The translations under genes were made by a program, and so were the position numbers. A stretch of 64,000 nt of DNA from Cryptomeria japonica (taxonomy: Eukaryota; Streptophyta; Pinopsida; Cupressales; Cupressaceae), in NCBI RefSeq assembly GCF_030272615.1, contig NC_081413.1:146234476-146298475 (forward strand). Direction: 5' to 3'. The notes beneath the pieces are model-generated. The model was not told where the DNA came from, made no database searches, and saw only the letters and a program-made list of their open reading frames with translations. The stretch's first letter is position 1; each line of letters opens with the position of its first letter. This document shows, one piece after another, positions 1-11,604 of this stretch.

Positions 1-583
1 ATTTCCTTTTTAGGGCAACTTCCAAAGATAGCCATATTAGGGTTTTACCATTCTCTAAGAAAATAGGAACCCCATGATTGAGGAAGAGTGTACAGTACTC
101 AACTTTATTAGTTGCCACATGTCTTGCATGTCTCCTAAAAATAGCTCTTACGTGTCATGGGAATCTGTCATAACCGTTTCAGCCATGATCTCCTTACACA
201 CAATTCAAGATGCCGACACATCAAGTGGAGTGACACATCAACATGCCAAATAGACATGTACACTCACACTTAATTACAATATTTGCAAGAAATACATTTT
301 ACAAAACAAATAATAAGAATAGGAATTATCCAAGGTTGAGACACCTTATTCCTAACATGCACTTGTAGGTGAGATCCACAAACAATGTAATTTGAAGGAG
401 AAAAAAGGACAATGGAGGAATAATGAAGGAGATACAGGCTTTGGTTTTCTTTTTTTATTTTAGTATTTCATCTTCATGCCTTTATTGATTGTAATTAGGA
501 TTTCTTATCATTGCAATCTTGTTTTTGTGATTGAGCTAGTTTAATATCTATTTGCTTTGATGGTTTCCAAATTCCTATCTACA
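1..583 (+). repeat. 5' LTR of the outer Tat element (3' portion only)
   Basis: The segment ends in CTACA at 579-583, five bases before a PBS-like sequence, as expected for the end of a 5' LTR. The 3' LTR begins TGTAGATG at 63029, so the ends give a TG...CA pair with short inverted repeats TGTAG/CTACA. No part overlaps the visible 3' LTR, so the LTR must exceed about 970 bp. No ORF or other feature is visible here. Confidence 0.75.
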
Positions 584-588
584 TTTTC

Positions 589-607
589 TGGTGAACCCGA
601 TGTGAAC
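589..607 (+). other. Candidate primer-binding site of the outer Tat element
   Basis: TGGTGAACCCGATGTGAAC starts with the obligatory TGG (complement of tRNA CCA) and lies 5 bases after the LTR end. I could not assign the primer tRNA with confidence. Confidence 0.6.
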
Positions 608-698
608 TAACCATTTAACCATGCTTTGAGTGCTCTTGAGCTGATTTGCAGGTGAGAAACTCAAGAAACAGGGTGACTCAGAGCTTTCTGGACACTCC

Positions 699-818
699 TG
701 CGCCCGTGTCAAGACATCCTGTGCCTATGTCAAGACATCTTGTGCCTGTGTTGAAGGGATTTGTGCCTATGTCAAGACATCCTGTGCCTGTGTTGAGACA
801 TTCCATGCCTGTGTAAGG
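699..818 (+). repeat. 21-bp tandem array in the gag leader of the outer Tat element
   Basis: Five full units start at 699, 720, 741, 762 and 783, exactly 21 bp apart, with a partial sixth at 804. The shared core is GTGCCTRTGT, followed in most units by a variant of CAAGACATC. Because 21 is divisible by 3, one frame stays open from about 645 to 944 and would give a seven-residue repeat of type C-A-Y-V-K-T-S, but it has no ATG. A possible splice donor (CAG/GTGAGA near 651) and a possible acceptor (TTTTCTCTGCAG ending near 918) flank the array. The same motif and spacing recur in the intron of this element's antisense PMD gene. Confidence 0.9.
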
Positions 819-2602
819 CTAGAAACAAAGGTGAAACCAGTGTTTTTACTTGCAAATTACTTTGTTTTCGTTCTGTTCTTATATTTTGGTTTTTCTTTGG
901 TACTGATTTTCTCTGCAGCATCTTGGCTTACATGTGACGAAGACTAAAAAAATACAACTACTAATAAATCTTATGCAGGACGTGGTCAAAGAATTTCACT
1001 AAAACATCTTGTTTGTGATTTTTAAAGTAGTTGCACATTTAATTTCTTAAAGGTTAATGAAGACCATGCATGCTTTGTTTGTTTTTAGCTTGATTGCATG
1101 TTTTAACCCTTAGAATTGGGCCTGCCTCCGGATTTGCCTGGCACTTCACATAGGCATTGGTGAGAGGGAACGACCCTAAGTGGTGATGGGCTAAATCCAA
1201 GCTCTTTCAAACCACTCTAAATAATTGTGGATGCAACAAAAGTTGTAGACAACGGGTGCTGGAATGGTATTGCGACGATTTATTCACCGGATCAATACCC
1301 ACCCGAACGGATGCCCTTACTAGAATCTCTTATTTTTAGAGGCCAGAATCCTTCTATCTGTTGGCTCAGGCATTGTGATATGCGCATGCCGAAGACACCT
1401 CTCATGTACTCCTTAGTTAGAGATAGCAAGTTCTTGGGAAGTGATGCCCCTTGAACTCGAAGCTTGGTATGCCTGAGAAGTGAGTGCACTGTAAGGGGGA
1501 GCCAGTGCTACCAAGCGTCTAGCTATTTGACTAAGTGTTGTATTTTATGGTTAGAGGATTCAATAGATGTTTCCCTTGCCAGCCATAGGATTTGTTGTAA
1601 ATTTTCTTGATTGTCTTGAGTCAAAGTCAAACAAACATTTTGTCTTCCGTGATTGTCAAAGGTTAAATCAAAAACAAACTTTCAAAAGTGCTCATAATCA
1701 ACTTGGATTTTCAAAATCAACAACCTTCAAAACAAAATCCAAACAAAAGTCTAAATTTGTCCAAGTATTCATCCAACATTTGAACATGGCTTGTCAAAAC
1801 ATTGAATGTCTTTGTTTCAAAATTCATGTCACTTTAGGCTAGGTTTTGCATAGTCCAACTTAGGTCCTAGGGCATATTGTTATCTCCCTTCATTTTAGTC
1901 CTTTTCATTGCAATCATCCTCATTTTGCACTTAGGTTCCAAATCATTTCCCTAAGTTTGCATTTCATTGTCATATCTAAGCTAGATTTCCCTTTACGTGA
2001 CATTTGTGCATTATCCTTGTCATGCTAAAATTAGGTCTTGCCTAGGTTACATTTTGTATATTCCAAGTCATTGGTCTTCATGTATCCTTGTCATTGTATT
2101 GTCATCTTGTCTTGGCTTCATCTTGTCATATCATATCCTTAGATCATTTTCATGTCATATCCTAAGTCATTGTCATAATCATTACCTTCTTGCATTTAGT
2201 CTCAAAAATTTGATTTGTCAAACTTGAAAAATCAAAACTTTGGATGATACCCTAAGTTGTATTTAGGGAGTCTTCACTTGATCTAAAAATTTGTCCTTTC
2301 ATTAATATCATTTTTTTCAAACCTAGCTTAGTAACCAAGCATATAGGTGAGACATTGTCAATTTGTCCTATTGTCATTTGGTCCTTTGTCCTTTAAGGTC
2401 TTGGCTTCATTTCAATTTCCCAAGGTTGAGTCTTTAGGTTTGCATTCCAAAAAGTTTGTCAAAATCTTGAAAAACAACAAAATCATAGGTTGCATTATTG
2501 CCATAGATTGCATTTTCATCTATTTAGGTTGCATTTAGTTGCATATCATACATCATCCTTTTAAAATAAAAAATCCTAAAAGTATTGCATTTGCATAGTG
2601 AC
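819..2602 (+). other. Untranslated leader of the outer Tat element
   Basis: This is the stretch between the 21-bp array and gag. From 1100 to 1520 composition is balanced, and a 75-codon frame starting at GTG (1227) is open, but I recognise nothing in it. From 1850 to 2340 the sequence is rich in short TTGTCAT/CCTAAGT-type words with no strict period. Tat and Ogre elements typically have long leaders, which this fits. No convincing gene is visible. Confidence 0.7.
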
Positions 2603-3956
2603 ATGCTTGTTGAAACAAGGTCAAAGTCTAAGAAGATGGATGAACCAACATATCAACCCATGGACAACGTATCAAAATCACAGTTTCAACCTAGCCAAAC
2701 ATTACAAATTGAAGGTTCGTCAAACACATCATTACCACAATATGGAATGGTTCAACTTGGACCACCTCCACTATATGAGCCAGTGTTTGTACCCATGAAA
2801 CTGGGATATGGGAGTGTTCCACCAATGCCAAGGGAAAATACACCTTTTGACTAGAATCAACTGAGCCCGCAACATGAAATTCAAACATTACATGAGGAAC
2901 AAACTCTTTCACAAGGATTTGGTTCAGATCAAGGCATTCAACAAGAAACAAATCCAAATATTTTACCAGATTCTTCATCGGATTCCGATGCTTCTGATGA
3001 TCTTGGTATGCTCCTTAAAGATCCAAAAATGACCAAAAGGATGGATAAATTCTTGAAAAAGGTCTTTAAGATGTTTCCACAAAAATATCTTGACATGATG
3101 AGTAATGTGACCTCCTCAAATGACCAAACTAATGTGCAAAGACAAGGCGGTGACCTGTTGAGTTTCTCTCCACATCCAAATGAAGAAAATGTACAACAAG
3201 AACCTCAACACACATTGTTGAGTAAGCGTGTTTCACAAAATTTGATAGTGACTATTCCACAAAAATCAACATTTGAAACAATAAACAATCCATTGTTTAC
3301 TGCAACACCTTTAACACAAGATCAAATGATGGTCACACAAATGTTGATAGGTGTACCTCAACAAGAAGTGATTCCTCACATGCCTAAAATTGGATCCAAA
3401 TCTAAGATGCAAGAAAGCTTTATGACTGGAATGCTGGATCTCACAGATGTTCAAAACAATGCCACAGTGCACCAAAGTTCATATGTCCCGTCAAGCTCAA
3501 TACGTTTGGCAAATACTCAAGTACCTATTATGCAAAATATTGTGACAAATCCTTCGATAGTGGCAACACAAAAAGCCACAAATAGTGGTGTGCACCAACA
3601 ACAAATGTTGCAACAATTGAGAAATACACAAAAAGCACAATTGAATGCGCAAACATGCAATGCACAACAACAACAATATCGCATTCAACAACAAGTTGTA
3701 GTGTCTTTTGCACCATTACAAGTCAATTCAAACTTGCAACCACCATAATGGATTGGACAAACAACACAGCAAGTCAACGCAAGTGCCATACCCCATCTAA
3801 AGGAGAAACAACAAAAACCTCCCAAACAAAGTTTTTTGCAAATGATGGGATTTACATCAGGACAACAACAATTGGCACAAAGTCAACAAATGTCAATTCA
3901 TCAGCATCAACAGCAATATGTGCCTCAATATATGCCAAGACAAACAAGTTATCATA
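2603..3956 (+). pseudogene. gag: Gag N-terminal part of the outer Tat element (segment 1 of 3)
   Basis: The frame opens at ATG 2603 and runs to the first insertion. It has two internal stops, TAG at 2852 and TAA at 3746, each one C-to-T change from a Gln codon. The N-terminus is basic and Ser-rich. From about 3480 the protein becomes strongly Gln-rich, with repeated Gln runs. A short acidic patch (Ser/Asp-rich, near 2975-3005) precedes a basic segment. No known domain occurs here; the Retrotrans_gag domain starts only in segment 2. The frame stops abruptly at 3956, where the LARD-like element begins, and resumes at 23533. Start choice: the first ATG of the frame, 1.9 kb after the LTR. Confidence 0.8.
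3952..3956. repeat. Target-site duplication TCATA, left copy (insertion 1)
   Basis: TCATA directly precedes the TGTAGTACC start of the first LTR and is repeated at 23528-23532 after the last LTR. Removing 3957-23532 restores the outer gag frame across the junction. Confidence 0.95.
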
Positions 3957-6900
3957 TGTAGTACCCCTGCCCTAATCTATTTCTAACCTTGGTTTAATCT
4001 TGATTAGTTTATCGTAATATTATGTTATAGTCAGATGGTTGATTTTACGCATAGCTATTGATGTGATTTTCTCACTAGTTGTATGCAAGTTATTCAGTGT
4101 TCCTATTTCATGATATTAGTATCGGACTAACGCTTTCATTAAATTTTATATATGGATCCATGTATGATCTTGGTTGCAGGAAATTTCAGGTACAATGTCG
4201 CAGGAGTGCGAGGTTCGTCTTCACCTGGATTCCAGGTTTGAGTGTACCTCTTGTAATCCTTAGAGTTGGATTAGGTGGTCGTAAGACCCTAGTTGACCTT
4301 AGTCGTGCTCCAGTGAGCATCGCCAGTCGTCGTCGGTAATCCCTTCTTGTTTGGGTTTGCGAGTCGTCTGTTTGGTTGACTTTCTCGATTTGCGTGCTTG
4401 GTGTGTTTGGTTAATTTGATTAATTAGTCCTTAGTAATTATCTTGTTTAAATATGCGTTTGTGCATTGAAGATTAATGGGCTAGATTAATCGGATTTTCG
4501 TTATGCGATTTTCGTTGATATTGGATTGCTTATTTTAAATTGGGAGTAAATTCGATTAAATGTCTGATTTTCAATATTTAATGCATTTTATATATGCTGT
4601 TGAAAAAGGAAGTTTTATATTTGATCTCCATAGAGTTAATTGTGTTCTGTTGGCTTATTTGAATTGAAAGGTTAAATTTAATTAAGGGAGAAAATTGATT
4701 TTGGATTTGGAAAGCAAGTTAATTTGTTGTCTTAATTAGAAAAGTATTAAATTGGAGAATTATTTTTAAATAAAAATTTTTAATTCCAAAAATGGAATTT
4801 TTGGGTCAACTCTTCCATATAACCCAAATTTGGGGAAATTGGAGGGGATGGACTTTTTTGGAGAAATCTTGGTTGGAAAAATAATTTTGGACAAAAATTG
4901 GGGGTTTTGGAGAGGAAGATTGTTGGTTTGGATCTGGCAGGATTGGGCACTCCCTCAGCTATACCAGGATTGCGAATGAAGGTAGGATTCTAAATTTGTT
5001 TTTGAAAAAAAAAAAAATCAATTTGATTGACCATTATGAGTTTGGCTGGAGATTTTTATGGAAATGTGTATTTTCTTCATTGCTGTTTGGGTGTTTGAAA
5101 CCCTTTGTTATTGGAAAGGATGAGAAACCTTCAAGAAAATATGATATCTAAACCTATTCGTTTAAACCGAAATTTATAAGTGAATTGAAATCCATTAGCA
5201 AGCTCTATAATGGGCGTTTTGTTTTAGTGGATCGAACTGTGTTTTAAAAGGAAATGGAAACATTTATTTTTTAAAATCCGAACTGTGTGTTCGAAGAAAA
5301 ATTTTAAAGGTTTTTGTTTGAATCCGAACTAGGCATTTTTATTTTTTTTGGGCTGGGCGTTTTTATTTGTTTTAACTGTGGGATTGGGGTCGGAGGGCGG
5401 GGAGCGGAGCTCCACCCGCTCCTCCCCCTTTCCCCCGCGCGTCCCCTCGCTTGCTCCCCCACACGCCCTTACCTTCGCTTGCAAACCGCAGCGGGTGCGG
5501 CTCACGGTAGTGGCCGCAGGGCGCCGCGGCACCTGCGGGCACCACCGTGAGCGTCGCCCACGAGTGGTTCCCCGGCGCTGCGGCTAGGGCACAACTCGCC
5601 CTCGCCTAGGGTTTGTAACATGCGTTTTTAAAAAAAAAGAAATGAACATAGTTTTTAAAATGGTATTTTGTTTAATGTATTTTTTTTTTATTATTCAAAA
5701 AAATGGCATATAATAGTTGTAATATTATTTTAATGATAAGATTTAATTAGTTTCTTAATTAGAATTAGGGTGGCAGTATCATGATAAAAGTTGATTGGAC
5801 ATTGATTAATTATATAATGGAATTTATAAGTGGATTAATTATTCAATCTTCATTTCGTGACTTATGCCCCTTTCCTGATTAAGTTCTAAAACTGTTAACT
5901 TCACAACTAAATATCATTGAATATATTCTGATCGATCTTGGATTAATGAATCTAGACCTTGATCGTTGAAATACGATGTAATTACTGCTTGATGATGTTA
6001 AATTTTATCGTAGAACATATCATTTGAGTATTTGTAAAGTAGTGAAATATTTATCGTTGGGCATTAGAAATTTAACGATATGCATTGGGAATGACTATCT
6101 CCATTTAGATTCTATTTTTACATTTTTTTATTTCCGTAATCCGTATTATGTAACTAGAATTGAAATTATGAATCTGTAGAGATTGATTTTAGACCGGTAT
6201 GTTAATGATGTTTTGTTGGAGATTAAATATCTTATTTTAGTTGATTAATGGTTGTCTGAATTTTATTAATATGAAATGGTTAAAAACTCATTACGGCTTT
6301 ATATGCCTATTCGATGCTTTGAACCTTAGGAGTTAGAAAACCAAGAACAACTTATCCCTTGATGAGGTAGATAACTGTAATCTGTTTTTAGACCATGTAG
6401 AGGACTTGATCGACTTGTAATGATTAAATCAATTGGACGAAATATTGTCTTTTTTTTTCTGATTATTGCCCTTGCGAGTTTTATTGTTGTATTCGCTTTT
6501 AATTTTGAAATGGCATGTTTTGCTTTGTTTAGTAGGACCCTATCGTATGGATTGACTTGGGGTTCTATTTCAGTCCTCGATTCTGAGTTGACTGTTGTAT
6601 TGTGGTAGTGTCGTTTTGATCTTATCCTCCTTGTGTGTGTGAGTCGAATGATGATTGTGGTTGACCGTTGTTGGTCGGGTCTCTAGGTTAGAGTACCGTC
6701 AGTAAGTGATTATCTTGAGTCGTGTTTGACTAGATGATTGTTTCTCTCTTCTTGAACTCTGTTTGTCTGACCATGTGTATTCCTTGGTTTTGAGTTCGTT
6801 TGAGTTTAGTCTAGTGTCGTATGGGAAAGTGGCTTTCGATTGGGGGCCGCGCCCAAAGTGGCTGCTGGGTAACCCGTCAAAAGTGAGTCTAATAAGTGAT

Positions 6901-8182
6901 AACCTAAATAGATTAGAATGTAATCTCTAAGTAAGATAAATGTGCCTCACACATGAGAAGAGTGCTATCATAGACTCGACATGCTGTGAGAAGGCCTGAA
7001 ATGGCAAACCATCTTCCTTGTCTTCACGAGAGGATGTGTGGGTCCACATGAGGCTTGGATGGGCCGGAAGCTCAGATTAGGTTGCCAGGGTGACCCAGTG
7101 TATGGGGCCGGGACCTATGAAGACTTGCCATGGTAACCATACCAGGTTGTGTGATGACACTTGTCTCTATGTTCGCTAGTGTGTTGTCGTTTTGTCCTGT
7201 TAGGAGTACCTTTGTGAGTCATCCTTTTGTCTCTACCCTTGTGAGCACCAGTTTCATGATAGACCTTGGGTGGTGATGGCTCAGTTTTATGGATGCTCTC
7301 TTGGACCTTTGTATTAGCTTAATTTTGTTCAGCTGGATCCTGTTCTTTTCAGGGATCGTTTATGTATTAATTGACCGATGCGGTCATTTGTATATTGTTT
7401 ATGTATCGCCTTGATGGCTGGATTGTATTTGGTGTAACCTCTTGTACTCTTAACCTTATTATTTATCAAAGGGGTCTTGCAGTTGAGCAGACCCGGAGAT
7501 GTAGCCCTTTAGGGGTGAACTCTGAGATCATTATGGTGTTATGTGATGTATTCTCTTATGTTTCCTTATTCAGCTTTATCATGTATGATTAGCTTATGTT
7601 AGAATGGTTAAGTGGATAATTGGAATTAACCACAAATGCTTATATTCAGTTCTTTCTTGAATGCCATCTTGATCGAATGCGTAAGTGGTTTAGATGAGAT
7701 TTATCGTAGATGTATGTATGTAACTTAGAGTAATGAATTATACTCAGTTGTTGTTAAGGAATTTAAATATGCTTGGAAAGATCTCTTATGTTATGATGTT
7801 ATCCTAGTGTATTGGAATGTTAGACGTATGGTTTGTAATTTTAATCGAAAATCTTGAATGAACATTATGAATGGATCTTAATGATGAACCTTCGCTTGTG
7901 AATTATATTTCCCTCTATGGAAAGGAATTATCCTGATTAAGAATTATCTCGTTATTAAGATAGTTAGCTTATTGGATTAATTGTGTGAGTTATGTGAATT
8001 GTGAAATTTAAGTAATCTCGTTGGGAAATTCTTTAGGTGTTAGTTGAATTCTTCCGCTATGCAATCTGAATCTTTTCTATCTTGTTGCATCTTATGTGTT
8101 GTAACTTAAAAAAAATAAAAATTTGCACTTTATTCTTGTGTTTTGGCTTAATCCCTTCGGGGTTTCCTGGCGGGGCATTACA
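3957..8182 (+). repeat. LTR A of the LARD-like element (4226 bp)
   Basis: It starts TGTAGTACCCCTGCCC and ends GGGGCATTACA, immediately before the PBS. It has one fewer 24-bp unit near 5334-5360 than LTRs B and C, and carries many substitutions not found in either. A GC-rich island occupies 5380-5612 in otherwise AT-rich sequence. Short ORFs within it, such as the 86-codon one at 4079-4339, recur in the other LTRs only because the DNA is repeated, and I do not call them genes. Confidence 0.95.
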
Positions 8183-8184
8183 TT

Positions 8185-8196
8185 TGGTATCAGAGC
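8185..8196 (+). other. Primer-binding site A, initiator tRNA-Met type
   Basis: TGGTATCAGAGC lies two bases after LTR A. It is the standard complement of the 3' end of plant initiator tRNA-Met, so first-strand synthesis runs in the plus orientation. Confidence 0.95.
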
Positions 8197-10080
8197 CCAT
8201 GTTGCAAACATTGGGATCTTTGGTGTCGCGTGTGCCCTCTATTGGTGTGAGGTGTATCGACCTTATGTGTATGCTTGTCCTCCTATTGCATGTGAGTGAT
8301 TGAGCAGACCTTAGCTTGTGTGGAACGTGTGTGTTCACACCTTTTTTTCACCTTCTTGATGTTGGTGTTTGAGTGCTAATTTGTGCATTGTATGCTTATT
8401 TTGAAGAAAATTAAATGATCATCACCATTCCTCTCTTCTTTCTGGAAATTAAAATGATTAGGAGATGTGTGATTATCTTTGATTTGAGTTTCTTGTTGCA
8501 AGAGAAAAGGTTGTGACTTCTTGAACCCTTGTGTGAGCCTTATGTCGCTTATGTTTTTAGATTATTAAAGGGCTATGGGTTTAAAAATTTATTTCAGTTA
8601 TTGGGAGAAAACTGTTGTGTATGTTTAAAGAATTCTCCATGTGTCTTCCGAAAGATTGTCTTATGTGTTTTATTAAACCAGTTTGATTGAAGATTTATTT
8701 TAAGCTAATGCTCCATTGAACTCGCTTTTGGGTATATATGATTACCTTAATGTGTTTAGAAAGTGCGAATGAAAAGCTTGTTTGATGTGCATGCATTAAT
8801 ATGTTTTATTTGGGTTAATAGCTCCTTGCTTATCTTCGATCGTAATGTGATCTTTTCTAATAGGTTGCAAATTATGACTTGTGTCTATGTTATATTATTA
8901 TTAAGCGAATGTTCTTATGAGGTCTTGCATTATCGAAAAGATTGCCTCTCTTGATCTCTGTTTTGTTTGGAAAACTAGAACCTCTTGTTGCAACCATAAT
9001 TATTGGAAACATTTTTGGTTAGGCTGATTGTCATCCTTTTAAATGGTAGCGAAATGAAAACCGTGTAATTGAAATGATAGGCTTATAATGAGAAATTTTA
9101 CGATGTAGCGTGATCTTGATTGATCTTGTGTCTTTGTAGGAAATAGTTTGGCTATCAAACTCTCTTTCCTTTCTCTTTGCCTAATCATAAGATTTTTAGA
9201 AATGATATTAAAGAGTGCATTGATTTAAATAGAATGTTTATAGAACAGGTGAAATTGTATGGTTGCTTTTGGCTTCATAGTGATAGATGAAACTCTTAAG
9301 CTTAAGAAATGAATTTGCTTAGCTAGTAATTTAATTATGAATGCTTAGTGAGATTCGAGGAAGATATAGGAATGATGTTAATTCCTTATATAGTTGTGAA
9401 TTGTTAATAATTTCAGTACTTGAATCTAGAGTAAACGTGATTCAGTTATTTATATAGAAAGCATAATTGGAATCTTCCTTGTATAGATGTTAGCGTACTG
9501 AAAAGTACTCCCCGTATATGTGACTAAACCAGTATTGGTGTAATTGTGTGTATTGTAAGAAACCAGTACTTATCTTATGTGCCCATGGGTTGGTGAAGTA
9601 ATCAACCATGGAGGATATGTTGCTTATGAGTATGGGAAACCATACTGTTTATGTAATGTTGCTTATTTGTTTCCCTACTGAGTACCAAACCTCGGGTTGT
9701 GGGTAACTCAGTATGTTAAGGGGTCGTATTCGAAGTAACCGTTCCTTGAATAGTATGGATTGGCGTACGAGTAATATCGACACGAAGCGACCTTAGCTTC
9801 TCTACTTCGAGGAATGATATAGTTGTACTACTAAACTGTATCAAAGGTGTACTCAATACTTTCCCTTTTGATGAATCTATTTATAGGTTTATATGTGTTA
9901 GCCTATTCCTCTCCAGTTTTTGAGCATATTGTTGGATTCTATTGGAGCATCTATTACCTTGTCTTCATGAGAGGCGTGTTATTGTTCTTATATAAGTTGC
10001 CAACTGACTAGTGTTGGTAGACTTGTGGATAGACCTTAGCCATGTATACCTCTAGCTTACGGTGAGTATCCTGAGAGGAA

Positions 10081-10330
10081 CATCGCTATGCGGAGTGTGA
10101 CCAGTGCGTGCCTTATCCGCGGGGTACACTGCCATGCGGGATACGTCCATTGCGTGCTTTGTCCGCTTGGAGTATTGCCATGCCGTGCTGAGACACGATG
10201 CGGGATGTAGTAGACATTTCCATGCGGCCTACCGCTAGGTATTGGGTAGAGCCATGCCACGTGACGACGTGATGCGGGGTGATGTCGAGGTGCACACTGC
10301 CATGCCATGTGGATGTGTGACTTGGCCACA
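10081..10330. repeat. CATGCGG-rich degenerate repeat segment in internal region A
   Basis: Variants of GCCATGCGG, GATGCGGG and GCCATGCCG recur irregularly over about 250 bp, giving higher GC than the flanks. The same block recurs in internal region B near 17750-18002. The long minus-strand frames here are by-products of the repeat composition. Confidence 0.6.
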
Positions 10331-11592
10331 CCACGTGATGAGCTACTAGGATAGCTAGACGATTGTTCCTTCCTTCCTCGTTGGTGGCTAGCTATTAGTC
10401 GCGTAGTGATGTAATGTGCAATTGTGATTTTCTTTTAATTATTTATTTATTTCTTTGGGGATCAGCAATTTATTTTACTTTGACTGTGAAGGTTTAGCCA
10501 CGATCTTGTTATCTTTTGCACTTTTGATTTGGTGTTGAGATTCCGGATTATTTTCTTCCCTTACTGTTGGAATTGAGGATTTATTATCTTTATTCTTCTG
10601 TACTTTGGTGGCTAAACTGGTTTATCCTCGTTGTTTTTGTATGCTGGTCTTGTGTTGCAATGTGAATTCCTCTCCAAGAACGTAGAAGACGGGCTTGGAT
10701 GAGTGTATACGAGGAAGTAGACGCAGGGAACCTTGAGGATGGGGGTATGTGAGGCTGTGATGCAGCTAGTATCCACTACCTACCTATGTGTGGTTACTAT
10801 CTCTTGGAGGCTAACCACCTTGCTCAACATGGGATATTCACAGAGGTCTTGTATGGAAGGTAGCACCGCTATGGTGTGCCTAGCACCATCGAGTCCTTGA
10901 GTGAGATATTGGATATTTATGATCATATTGTTGTTCTGAGATCAGGCTTAGAGATACTGATCGTGCATGTTATCTTTGACCGAGCATTAGACATGCTCAC
11001 ATGTGGCCTTTTATGTTATGCATTCCAGTTATGTGGATGGTTATTGCTTGTATCATGGAGTAAATTGTGTTAACTTGTCACTATGTTATGGGGCATAGTC
11101 TTTGGAAAGGTGTTCTTATGCCTGGCAAGTGTAATCAATTGAGTTATTTTGTTGCTCTTATTTCATGAAGGTTAATTTGGTGGTAGAAATTGATATTTTG
11201 AGCTAGCCCTATGTTATTAATTTTATGTTAAAGATGGATTGGTAAAGGAAATTGATCATTATGGCATGTTTGCTTGTCATTTTTGGTCGATGATTATGGT
11301 AATTGTTGTTTACCTCTTTGTAATGCTTTAATTTGGTGTAATGAAAGGAAGAAAGCTCTTGTATCTCTCCTATGAATATTGATAATTCCTAGAATATTTT
11401 AAAGTAATGTATGGTTTTAGATGTATCTTGCCAATGGATAATGGCGGTTGTAAAGGATTTTGCAATTATATTTCATTTATTTATGGAAAGATTTCTATGT
11501 GCAATTTGATCTTTGTTGAATGAGTTTCAGGGCAGATGCGTACGACATGTTCTCCATCTAGCCTTACGACTTCCAGGAGTAAGTCGGAACCT

Positions 11593-11604
11593 AGGGGGGC
11601 AGAA
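11593..11604 (+). other. Polypurine tract A
   Basis: AGGGGGGCAGAA immediately precedes the TG start of LTR B, the expected position for plus-strand priming. Confidence 0.85.

Larger units (their letters stand above)
8183..11604 (+). other. Internal region A of the LARD-like element, non-coding
   Basis: The 3422-bp region between LTR A and LTR B has no ORF above about 90 codons in any frame and no recognisable gag, protease, RT or integrase motif. A CATGCGG/GCCATGCC-rich segment lies at 10081-10330. The rest is AT-rich and featureless to my reading. It is almost identical to 15856-19276. Confidence 0.9.

Noticed and set aside
4079-4339. 86-codon frame present in all three LARD LTRs
   Set aside because: Its repetition reflects DNA identity of the LTRs; it has no domain and no coding context.
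5314-5587. Overlapping frames of up to about 79 codons in the GC-rich island (also at 12870-13257 and 20543-20930)
   Set aside because: They are open on both strands because of GC-rich, stop-poor composition; there is no recognisable protein and the frame differs among copies.
10057-10334. Minus-strand frames of 73-90 codons in the LARD internal region
   Set aside because: They are produced by the CATGCGG-rich repeat; the two overlap in different frames and match no family.
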